NCBI GenBank assembly: GCA_003661105.1 | Contig: QMVM01000034.1 | Coordinates: 1-12,413 of the forward strand | Direction: 5' to 3' | DNA from: Methanosarcinales archaeon | Lineage (GTDB): Archaea; Halobacteriota; Methanosarcinia; Methanosarcinales; Methanogasteraceae | DNA length: 12,413 nt | Part shown: positions 1 to 5,862 of the stretch, piece after piece | Numbering within the stretch: position 1 is the stretch's first letter | How the letters are laid out: each line of letters begins with the position of its first letter | Made by a program: the position numbers and the translations under genes | Notes under the pieces: generated by a model | Seen by the model: only the letters and a program-made list of their open reading frames with translations | Databases searched by the model: none | What the model was told of the DNA's origin: nothing

Positions 1-199
1 CATCTGTTGGCGTCTGCGCAGCATTGTAATATCGGTCAAAGAATTCACCAAAGTGTCTTAGCGATTCTTGCGTAACTACATATTCATCAAGCTCGGTGTA
101 GGCGCTGTCATCATCGTCCTGATCTACTTTAATAACTCCATTGATCTTTCTTCGAATGTCTTTGATGAACAGGTTTTCTATTTTCGGATTTGCCGACAT
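1..199 (-). CDS. brxC: BrxC, BREX defence ATPase (N-terminal 66 codons only)
   Basis: BrxC is the large P-loop ATPase of BREX phage-defence systems. Only its N-terminus is in the window; the gene continues past base 1. Translation from the ATG at 199-197 contains KINGVIKVDQDDDD, then ELDEYVVTQE, then FGEFFDRYY. This matches the conserved BrxC opening (GVIK.DQ.D, ELDEYVVT, HF..FF) that precedes the Walker A region in the family. The start lies 18 nt after the brxB stop and is preceded by a purine-rich GAGGGG stretch, so the two genes are probably cotranscribed. The assignment rests on remembered family motifs and on its place directly after brxB. The catalytic ATPase motifs lie outside the window, so it cannot be said whether the gene is intact. 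Confidence 0.85.
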   Translation of the reverse strand, partial: MSANPKIENLFIKDIRRKINGVIKVDQDDDDSAYTELDEYVVTQESLRHFGEFFDRYYNAAQTPTD

Positions 200-217
200 T
201 TTACCACCCCTCGTTTT

Positions 218-811
218 TCAGCCTTCATCACTGATAAGTCGAAATGCACGATAATAGTTAGCGTCTTTGAACTTTCCAAAGAGGCTCAGTTCATGATTGT
301 CGTATTTGCCGGGATAAAATGTTACCAGCGGAATATTGCCTAACACCGGTTGCAGATTATTGAGAATGGAATGGGAACGCACAAGTGGCCATACTTTACC
401 CACCCCTATTAAGAACATTAACTGGATATCACCATTGGAAGCCATCTTTGACTGTATAGCTTTCTTGATGGTTTCATGTTTTAGCAGGATTTTGAGCTTT
501 TTTAACAGTTCTTCAGAACCTTTGTCTTCTTCGAATTGAATGATTTTTTCCATAGACAGTTTATCTTCTAAAAGTTTGAGGCACATCTCGTATAAGTCGA
601 TCACAAGAATATTCACTGGCATATTATTGAGATTGGAAGCGATCCTATCGATTGTCCGTCTGACGAGCAACTCTTTTTCAGGCGGATAATCGAATATCCA
701 GAATGGGACTTCGTTGCCAAGACCTTTCGCAGTCAAAAAGTCATCCTCCTGCACCTTTTCTTTCAGTAGCTCCAAACGCTTTTCGAATGTTATGGTAACT
801 GCTTTAATAAT
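218..811 (-). CDS. brxB: BrxB (DUF1788), BREX defence protein
   Basis: BrxB is a small core protein of BREX phage-defence systems whose biochemical role is poorly defined. The signature GLGNEVPFWIFDYPPEKELL is near the N-terminus. The C-terminus carries the DUF1788 hallmark NNLQPVLG, then VTFYPGKYDNHELSLFGKFK, then NYYRAFRLI. Length, about 185-197 residues, is normal for the family. The start is odd. Homology (TFEKRLELL) extends upstream of the TTG at 775, but the open frame upstream has no ATG or GTG before its stop at 817-815. A strong AAGGAGG at 825-819 lies 7 nt before an in-frame ATT at 811. An ATG at 815-813 is one base out of frame. So either ATT is used, or there is a single-base indel, or translation starts late at TTG 775. 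The given end assumes the longest frame. brxC follows after 18 nt. Confidence 0.85.
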   Translation of the reverse strand: MIKAVTITFEKRLELLKEKVQEDDFLTAKGLGNEVPFWIFDYPPEKELLVRRTIDRIASNLNNMPVNILVIDLYEMCLKLLEDKLSMEKIIQFEEDKGSEELLKKLKILLKHETIKKAIQSKMASNGDIQLMFLIGVGKVWPLVRSHSILNNLQPVLGNIPLVTFYPGKYDNHELSLFGKFKDANYYRAFRLISDEG

Positions 812-818
812 GCATCAA

Positions 819-825
819 CCTCCTT
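819..825 (-). promoter_or_regulatory. Strong ribosome binding site of brxB
   Basis: AAGGAGG read on the minus strand is the best Shine-Dalgarno match near brxB. It sits 7 nt before the in-frame ATT at 811 and only 3 nt before an out-of-frame ATG at 815. No such motif precedes the TTG at 775. This is why the upstream start is preferred. Confidence 0.6.
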
Positions 826-1010
826 ATATCCGCTATTTATCATATCATCAACATGGTACATTAAACATTCTATAGGATATAGCGGTCAAGTTGACACGGC
901 GTTGCCAACTCCGATTTTTCCGGATATTCGAGCCATGGGTAACAGATCGGTGACCCGAACAACAAAAACCCTCTCGCACATTCACCCACAATACAGCCGA
1001 TACCTGGAAA

Positions 1011-1066
1011 GGGTCAATACATCGTTTACACTTCAAGTGCATATTATGTCCATAACATCGTTTACT
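1011..1066 (-). repeat. Tandem terminal repeats at the end of an IS481-like remnant
   Basis: The 11-mer ACATCGTTTAC occurs twice on the plus strand, at 1019-1029 and 1055-1065, 36 bp apart. Each copy sits in a longer imperfect match (GGTCAATACATCGTTTACA and GTCCATAACATCGTTTACT). They lie just after the point where the degraded transposase frames run into stop codons (TAG TAA at 1067-1062, minus strand). That is where the transposase-binding terminal sequences of an insertion sequence are expected. From 812 to 1010, between these repeats and brxB, no gene, RNA or further mobile-element signature was recognised. Confidence 0.5.
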
Positions 1067-1635
1067 AACATCGATATCGAGACCTTCTAGGATATTGCGG
1101 TGCGGTATGGCATCCGGATCGGTCTTCCTGTGCTTCCAGTCCTGACGAAGTGTTATGACGCATCAGGAAGATTTTCGCCCCTCTCCGAATGTGTTCCGGA
1201 TCTGTCCATTGTTCTTGTTCCCACAACTTATCCCCGAAATCCCATTAAAGTCTTCTATTTTACCGTTCATCCATGGCTTGCTTGGTGTGATAAATACGGG
1301 TTCGACACCGAGATGGAGGCAAAACCGCACGACACGGCTGAAATGCCTTGAATGTATTAAATCACCGATGAAAGAAGCGTCATTGTCCATCCGAAGATAA
1401 TTCGGAACCGCATTTTTAGTCCAGCAATCGAGCAAGAACTCGATCACGTTATCCATAGTCTGGCCTGCATATTGCCGGATGTGTGCCTTGCTGCTAACAA
1501 CATCAATCAAATTCAGGGACGCTGGTCCGCCCGTAGCCTTTGATGTGTCACGGTCCCACAAAGTCCATCTGATGGATATCGTTAGCTTTAGTAGGGTTTG
1601 GCAGGGTGTAGCGTTTCTTAGACTTGCATCTGGTG
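1065..1635 (-). pseudogene. IS481-like transposase remnant (DDE integrase core), frameshifted and N-truncated
   Basis: This is a dead transposase of the IS481-like (rve/DDE) group. The pieces, in order on the minus strand, are as follows. KKRYTLPNPTK then DIHQMDFVGP carries the first catalytic Asp (codon 1565-1563); an in-frame TGA follows at 1550-1548. After a frame change near 1528, SLNLIDVVSSKAHIRQYAGQ is followed by RMDNDASF, with the second catalytic Asp at 1387-1385. PVFITPSKPWMNGKIEDFN carries the catalytic Glu at 1255-1253, 43 residues later. A second frame change near 1245 leads to DFGDKLWEQEQW, and a third near 1150 to DWKHRKTDPDAIPHRNI. The N-terminal helix-turn-helix region expected before KKRYTLP is missing. 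There, at about 1635, the sequence passes directly into a carbonic anhydrase fragment. At least one stop and three frame changes make it non-functional. The IS481-like call is from motif resemblance; the exact IS group is unresolved. Confidence 0.8.
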
Positions 1636-1807
1636 TGTTGCTTCCGATAACAATGGACGAACCCGGTTCATCTGCCCTGGTAACCGCATTGGGCGCCACG
1701 AACACATCATCTCCGATTACCACACTTCCAACTATGACAGCGGTTTTGAATATCCATTCGCTCCTGCTTATCGCTGGCATCTGTTTATGTGGATTTTTCA
1801 TCTGCAT
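1636..1807 (-). pseudogene. Gamma-class carbonic anhydrase, N-terminal fragment
   Basis: Gamma carbonic anhydrases are left-handed beta-helix metalloenzymes that interconvert CO2 and bicarbonate, and are common in methanogens (Cam/CamH). This fragment begins at an ATG (1807-1805) preceded by an AGGTGAT ribosome binding site. It encodes about 57 residues: MQMKNPHKQMPAISRSEWIF, then hexapeptide-type repeats (TAVIVG, SVVIGDDVFVAPNAV), then TRADEPGSSIVIGSN. The RADEP segment matches the conserved Arg-x-Asp/Glu stretch of the family. The expected continuation (NVQDGVV.H, which brings the first metal-binding His) is absent, because the reading passes into the transposase remnant. No metal ligand is left, so it cannot be active. 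The rest of the gene is not in the window. The stretch from 1808 to the phnM stop holds no recognisable gene. Confidence 0.7.
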
Positions 1808-1944
1808 CCGGATCACCTGTACTTGTTTAGTGTCTGTATTCCAGTATTCATTTCCATACACGTAATCGTTGTCTCGTCTGATCTCTATGGTCAAATCCAT
1901 TCGAATACAGGAAATCAATGAACTGTAGCGTGTCTTTCCCGAAA

Positions 1945-3129
1945 CTAAGATCCGGAGACGCGCCAATTCGAATCATCTCGCACCGCCTGCCGCATACAGA
2001 TGTCCCCGCCCACAATCGTGTGTGTGACAACCGGAAGCTCCATCCGTTCCGGGACAACCAGCAGATCTGCCCGTTTCCCGATCTCGATTGACCCGATCAT
2101 ATCGCCCATGCCCACCGCCTCTGCCGGGTTTTGGGTGATTAGATTAACAGCACCGGGTAGCGTCAGAACTCCCCGTTTCCACAGGATGAATGCAGAGTAG
2201 AGCATGGACCCGGGGTTATAATCCGAGCAGAGAAGATCAACAAGACCGGCATCGATCGCCTCACTGGAACTGAGGTTGCCAGACGTTGACCTGCCGAGAA
2301 CCACATTTGGTGCGCCCATGCTGATGGTCATGCCAAGTTCACGCCCCCTCTTTGCTGCGTCAAGCGTTATCGGAAACTCAGAGATGCGGGCACCGATGCT
2401 GTGAACCAGTTCCACCTTCTCCGGGCTGTCGTCATCATGCGATGCGATAGATATCCCTCTCGCATGAGCAAAATCTGCAACTTCCCGCATATTCTGCAAT
2501 AGCTCGCCCGCATAACCGGATTTCTTTCTGACGATCCGATCGATCTCATCGTCGTTTAATCCGTATATCCTCTTGTGATACTCCCGGTAACGCGTATGGT
2601 CTGTAAACTGTCCCTGTCCCGGCGTATGATCCATCAATGAGACGAGTTTGACAAGCGGACTCTTGATAGCCTCAAACACGTCTTTCAGATCGCCGCTGAT
2701 CTCACATCTGACATGCGCAAAGTGATGCGTCAGAAACTCATCCTCAAGACGTGCCATCGTCTCCACGATCTCTTTTGAAGTGCCAACATGCCTGCTTTTG
2801 AGTTCATCCTCGAAGTATGCGATTGCATGTAATTTCGTTGTGATTCCCATGCTCGCGTTTCGCCGGTCCAGATGCAGGAGTGCAAAGTCAACAGGAAACT
2901 TTGCGGACGGTCTTGGCGAGATTGCGGTCTCAAGATCATCCCCGTGAATATCAACGATCCCTGGCAGCACATATCCACGGTTTGCATCGATCACGTCACC
3001 GGATTTTGATGAATTCTCCAGAATGTCTGTTATTATCCCATCAGCGATCTCGATTGTGCCGTTTTCAATTACGCGATCCGGCGTTACTATCCGTCCATTG
3101 ATTATCTTCGTGTCAATCACCCCGGTCAC
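1945..3129 (-). CDS. phnM: PhnM, alpha-D-ribose 1-methylphosphonate 5-triphosphate diphosphatase
   Basis: PhnM is an amidohydrolase-fold enzyme that removes pyrophosphate from the ribose-1-phosphonate 5-triphosphate made by PhnI. This leaves the 5-phosphate substrate of PhnJ. The 394-residue product is close to the E. coli length (about 378). An N-terminal beta-sandwich half (IINGRIVTPDRV) leads into VLPGIVDIHGDD (metal-binding His about 62). Then come VSLMDHTPGQGQF (about 164-175), SIASHDDDSP (about 227-236), SEFPITLDAAK, MGAPNVVLGRS and DLLCSDYNPGSML (about 298-310). All are PhnM hallmarks. The GTG at 3129 follows GAGGAG at good distance; a second GTG at 3120, after AGGTGA, is nearly as good. 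The start overlaps the end of phnL, so the two are translationally coupled. It is the last gene of the operon, and no clear terminator was seen after it. Confidence 0.95.
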   Translation of the reverse strand: MTGVIDTKIINGRIVTPDRVIENGTIEIADGIITDILENSSKSGDVIDANRGYVLPGIVDIHGDDLETAISPRPSAKFPVDFALLHLDRRNASMGITTKLHAIAYFEDELKSRHVGTSKEIVETMARLEDEFLTHHFAHVRCEISGDLKDVFEAIKSPLVKLVSLMDHTPGQGQFTDHTRYREYHKRIYGLNDDEIDRIVRKKSGYAGELLQNMREVADFAHARGISIASHDDDSPEKVELVHSIGARISEFPITLDAAKRGRELGMTISMGAPNVVLGRSTSGNLSSSEAIDAGLVDLLCSDYNPGSMLYSAFILWKRGVLTLPGAVNLITQNPAEAVGMGDMIGSIEIGKRADLLVVPERMELPVVTHTIVGGDICMRQAVRDDSNWRVSGS

Positions 3130-3853
3130 CTACAATCTCCTCTGGCGTACCGATTCCGACCATCCGGTTATCTTTCATCACGACGACCCTGTCAGCCAGC
3201 TCCCTCACCACAGAAAGGTCGTGGAAGATACCGATCATCGTGGTCCCATGGTTTACCGCCCTTAACATCTCGACAACAACCGCTGTTGACGCGGGATCGA
3301 GCGCTGATGTGGGCTCATCCAGCAGCAGCAGTCGCGGGGCTCTGATCAACGCTCTTGCGATATTCACACGCTGGCGCTCGCCGCCGCTGAACGTGGAAGG
3401 ATATGCATCCCACAGGTCCTCAAGGATCCGCAGCCGGGAAAGATACCCTGATGCCGCGTCCCTCGCATCATCAATCCCAATTCCACGCTGAAGCAATGGT
3501 TCTGCGATCACATCTAGCGCAATTGTCCTTGGAACCGCCTGCAAAAGCTGTGATACATATCCAATCTCGTTTCTTCGCAAGCGGAGGATTTCATGATCCG
3601 ATGCAGTGGTGAGATCAATTGTGTTATCAGAATCCCTGCGATACAACATCGATCCGCTATCAGCGAGGTATGTCCGGTACATGCATTTCAGAAGCGAGGA
3701 TTTCCCGGAGCCGCTGCTTCCGATGATTGCCAGAAACTCGCCGCGTTTCACGCTGAAACTGACATCTTCAAATCCTTTTATCTCTTTTCCGCCAAGAACG
3801 TGCACGTTGAATGTCTTGTTCAGATCAAAAATCTCTAAATGGTTATCTGTCAG
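3113..3853 (-). CDS. phnL: PhnL, ABC-type ATPase subunit of the C-P lyase pathway
   Basis: PhnL is an ABC ATPase homologue required for the first step of the C-P lyase pathway, where it works with PhnG, H and I. It is not a transporter subunit. Visible motifs are Walker A GSSGSGKSS, the Q-loop region GYVSQLLQAVPR, signature FSGGERQRVNIAR, Walker B LLLLDEPTSALD and H-loop GIFHD. These match E. coli PhnL closely (YVSQ..R..PR, APSTFSGGE..RVNIAR, GIFHD). The start is unusual. The first ATG/GTG codon (GTG 3805) would remove the first beta strand of the fold, encoded upstream as HLEIFDLNKTF. The open frame extends to a stop at 3865, with no ATG, GTG or TTG. CTG at 3853, 4 nt after GAGGTGA, is the best candidate and is used here. 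The gene begins 9 nt after the phnK stop and overlaps phnM. Confidence 0.92.
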   Translation of the reverse strand: MTDNHLEIFDLNKTFNVHVLGGKEIKGFEDVSFSVKRGEFLAIIGSSGSGKSSLLKCMYRTYLADSGSMLYRRDSDNTIDLTTASDHEILRLRRNEIGYVSQLLQAVPRTIALDVIAEPLLQRGIGIDDARDAASGYLSRLRILEDLWDAYPSTFSGGERQRVNIARALIRAPRLLLLDEPTSALDPASTAVVVEMLRAVNHGTTMIGIFHDLSVVRELADRVVVMKDNRMVGIGTPEEIVGDRGD

Positions 3854-3862
3854 ATAATCACC

Positions 3863-4708
3863 TCATAAGACCGAATTTACCAGCAACTGGGTGTATTCGT
3901 GCTGCGGGTCCTCCAGTATCTGGTCAGTAAGCCCCATCTCCACGATGCGCCCATCCTTAAGCACAATCGTGCGCTCGGAAAGGAGTTTAATCACACCAAG
4001 ATCGTGTGTGATCAGGATCATCGCGGCATTCGTGCTTCTCCTGATCTCTTTTATCAGATCCAGAATCCGTGCCTGCACCGAGACATCAAGTCCGGTGGTC
4101 AGTTCGTCAAGGAGCAACACATCGGGATCGTTTGCCAGCGCCTTTGCGATCTGCACCCGCTGCTGCATTCCGCCGCTGAAGTTACGCGGAGCCTCATCCA
4201 TGCGCTCGAGCGGAATTTCGGTGCGCTTGAGAAGTTTCCCGCCACGGTCGCGAATCTTTTCGACGTTCTGCCAGCCTGCAGCAAGCAACTTCTCTGCGAT
4301 ATTTCCGCCGGCGGTGACATCGAGTCGGAGCCCCATCTGCGGGTTCTGGTAGACCATGCCAAGATGCAGGTTCCTGACAGCCCGCTTTCTCTGGGAATTT
4401 AGCAGGAAGATGTTTTCGTTGCCAGAGTCGTTGCCAGAGCAGCGCAGATATGCCGCGCCTCCGGTCGGCTCCATATCAAAATGGAGGCAGCGCACGATCG
4501 TACTCTTGCCTGAGCCGCTCTCGCCAACGATTCCAAGTATCTCACCAGGCATCACGTCAAACGTTATGTCTGCACATGCAACAACCGAGCCGCAGACCGG
4601 GCATACATTCCTGCTGTGATCAGGACCTGTGTTTTCGATGCATTTCCGGCATCCGCTGCCATAGATCTTGGTCAGGTTATTCACCTCCAGTGCCGGTGCC
4701 GGATTCAT
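3863..4708 (-). CDS. phnK: PhnK, ABC-type ATPase associated with the C-P lyase core
   Basis: PhnK is the ABC ATPase that docks on the PhnGHIJ core complex. Motifs are Walker A GESGSGKST, VYQNPQMGLRLDVTAGGNI, signature FSGGMQQRVQIAK, Walker B VLLLDELTTGLDVSVQA and H-loop LITHDLGV. The C-terminus HEYTQLLVNSVL matches E. coli PhnK (HPYTQLLVSSVL). Two features differ from E. coli. First, a cysteine-rich insertion after the first strand has the pattern C-x2-C-x12-C-x2-C (Cys 20, 23, 36, 39), which looks like a small zinc ribbon. Second, the usual DEP after Walker B is DEL. The ATG at 4708 (281 residues) is chosen because AGAGG lies 6 nt upstream and because MNPAPALEVNNLTK aligns with the family N-terminus. 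A GTG at 4735 would add 9 residues that run towards the upstream repeat. Confidence 0.95.
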   Translation of the reverse strand: MNPAPALEVNNLTKIYGSGCRKCIENTGPDHSRNVCPVCGSVVACADITFDVMPGEILGIVGESGSGKSTIVRCLHFDMEPTGGAAYLRCSGNDSGNENIFLLNSQRKRAVRNLHLGMVYQNPQMGLRLDVTAGGNIAEKLLAAGWQNVEKIRDRGGKLLKRTEIPLERMDEAPRNFSGGMQQRVQIAKALANDPDVLLLDELTTGLDVSVQARILDLIKEIRRSTNAAMILITHDLGVIKLLSERTIVLKDGRIVEMGLTDQILEDPQHEYTQLLVNSVL

Positions 4709-4740
4709 GCGCAACCTCTCTGTACCTGCCGACACAGATC

Positions 4741-4821
4741 AAAAATCAGTAAAATCTGTGCAAATCTGTGGCTAAAATGCGTTTTTTTAAGCCACTGATT
4801 AACACTGGTTAACACAGATTC
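4741..4821. repeat. 81-bp imperfect palindromic repeat, copy A (phnJ-phnK gap)
   Basis: This 81-bp element matches copy B at 75 of 81 positions with no gaps and in the same orientation. Its arms, built from ATCTGTG-like words, are inversely repeated: AATCTGTGGCT on one side and AGCCACTGATT on the other, around a GTTTTTTT core. It can fold into a hairpin in either strand. It starts 22 nt after the phnJ stop and ends 32 nt before the phnK start. Short ORFs that cross it are artefacts. It looks like a dispersed non-coding intergenic repeat (MITE- or REP-like). Confidence 0.85.
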
Positions 4822-4843
4822 GGGGGCGCTGCGCCATATCTTA

Positions 4844-5731
4844 TTAAACATCTTCACCTCTCTGTCGTTTTTCGCAAAAACTCGTATCCGAACAGATATA
4901 CCTCGCATTCCCAGTCGCATCATCGATGATCTCATCCAGAAACGTATCAGAACTCCCGCACCGCTCGCAGACCTTCCCGCCAAAGTCCTCGGTCTCAAAC
5001 CGGTAGTCCTCGAATTCGAGCGGCTCAACTGCGGTGTGCGGCGGAATTGCATATATCCGCTTCTCCCTTCCTGCGCAGAAGAGGTGGATCACAGGCGATT
5101 TATGCAATCGCGGCACGTCCCATCTCGGAATCGGGCTTGGATCCATTAGATGTCTACCGTTTACCAGACACGGGTATCTTGCACCGATCGTGATTTTACC
5201 GTGCTTAACAATGTCCTCGTACAGATGCAGCCACATCCCGCTGTAATCATGCTCTGCATGCATCCTCCGCGTCACCTGCTCGGAGGGCTCAATCGTTCGG
5301 AGGGGCTCAGGAAACGGCACCTGTAAGACCGCGATCTGATCCCCGGTAAGCGGCTCTTCAGGGATGCGGTGCCTTGTCTGGATGATTGTCGCTCGTCCGG
5401 TGTCGCTCGTCGTTCCAACCCCGGTCATACGCGAGACAAGATTGCGGATATTAACTGCATTGACGCTCTCATCGCTGCCCTGATCGATCACCTTCAGGAC
5501 ATCGGACTTTCCGATGATCGAAAGCGTGATCTGCAATCCGCCTGTGCCCCATCCCTTTGCAAGCGGCATCTCCCGTGAGCCAAACGGCACCTGATAGCCA
5601 GGAATTGCTACGGCTTTCAATATCTTTCGCCGGATCTCCCTCTTTGTGAACTCGTCGAGAAACGCGAAGTTGTAGCCTTCCAAAGCTCCCGAATCGGTTC
5701 CCGCAAGATTTGATAGTTCAGTCAACATCAT
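4844..5731 (-). CDS. phnJ: PhnJ, radical SAM C-P lyase
   Basis: PhnJ is the catalytic subunit that homolytically cleaves the C-P bond of ribose-1-phosphonate 5-phosphate. It uses S-adenosylmethionine and a 4Fe-4S cluster, and releases the hydrocarbon and the 1,2-cyclic phosphate. The product is a close family match: GYNFAFLDEFTKREIRRKIL, KAVAIPGYQVPFGSREMPL, GWGTGG, SDVLKVIDQG, QTRHRIPE, DPSPIP and GREKRIYAIPP. The four conserved cysteines are present: CERC (Cys 255 and 258) and ICSDTSFC (Cys 280 and 286). They are offset by exactly 14 from E. coli 241, 244, 266 and 272, where the last is the proposed thiyl-radical residue. The start is placed at the first of two adjacent ATGs (5731), giving 295 residues. 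A TTG at 5761 would draw its codons from the repeat and is unlikely. Copies of an 81-bp repeat flank the gene on both sides. The enzyme should be oxygen-sensitive, which fits an anaerobe. Confidence 0.97.
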   Translation of the reverse strand: MMLTELSNLAGTDSGALEGYNFAFLDEFTKREIRRKILKAVAIPGYQVPFGSREMPLAKGWGTGGLQITLSIIGKSDVLKVIDQGSDESVNAVNIRNLVSRMTGVGTTSDTGRATIIQTRHRIPEEPLTGDQIAVLQVPFPEPLRTIEPSEQVTRRMHAEHDYSGMWLHLYEDIVKHGKITIGARYPCLVNGRHLMDPSPIPRWDVPRLHKSPVIHLFCAGREKRIYAIPPHTAVEPLEFEDYRFETEDFGGKVCERCGSSDTFLDEIIDDATGNARYICSDTSFCEKRQRGEDV

Positions 5732-5759
5732 ACCACTTCCAGTGGTTTTCAGAATCAAC

Positions 5760-5840
5760 AAAAATCAGTGAAATCTGTGTAAATCGGTGGCTAAAATTCG
5801 TTTTTTTAAGCCACAGATTAACACTGATTAACACAGATTC
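5760..5840. repeat. 81-bp imperfect palindromic repeat, copy B (phnI-phnJ gap)
   Basis: This is the second copy of the element found between phnJ and phnK, with six mismatches. It occupies the same relative place: it starts 22 nt after the phnI stop and ends 28 nt before the phnJ start. Read on the minus strand, the hairpin arms (ATCTGTGGCT and AGCCACCGAT) are followed by a short T run (GATTTTTG). A weak attenuator or RNA-processing role in the transcript is possible but unproven. Confidence 0.85.
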
Positions 5841-5862
5841 AAAGACTCTGCATTGTGCTAAT

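Noticed and set aside
830..885. Inverted pair CCGCTAT (830-836) and ATAGCGG (879-885) upstream of brxB as an operator
   Set aside because: Only 7 bp per arm with a 42-bp loop in AT-rich DNA. This is too weak to separate from chance.
848..1042. A 64-codon minus-strand frame rich in cysteine and basic residues
   Set aside because: It crosses the IS terminal repeats, matches no family I know, and has no ribosome binding site. It is treated as non-coding.
1163..1966. A single 267-codon open frame that could be called a new protein
   Set aside because: It joins a carbonic anhydrase fragment to an out-of-frame and then in-frame piece of a transposase. Conserved motifs continue in other frames on both sides, so it is a chance frame across a pseudogene scar.
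3891..4402. Long plus-strand frames opposite phnK (150-167 codons), and similar ones opposite phnC and phnD
   Set aside because: They are antisense shadows of strongly conserved genes, with low-complexity Ser/Arg/Pro-rich translations and no recognisable motifs.
4705..5052. Short minus-strand frames running through the 81-bp repeats (also 5718-5939)
   Set aside because: Both translate the repeat into similar peptides (WLKKT.FSHRF), showing that the frame comes from the repeat and not from a protein.
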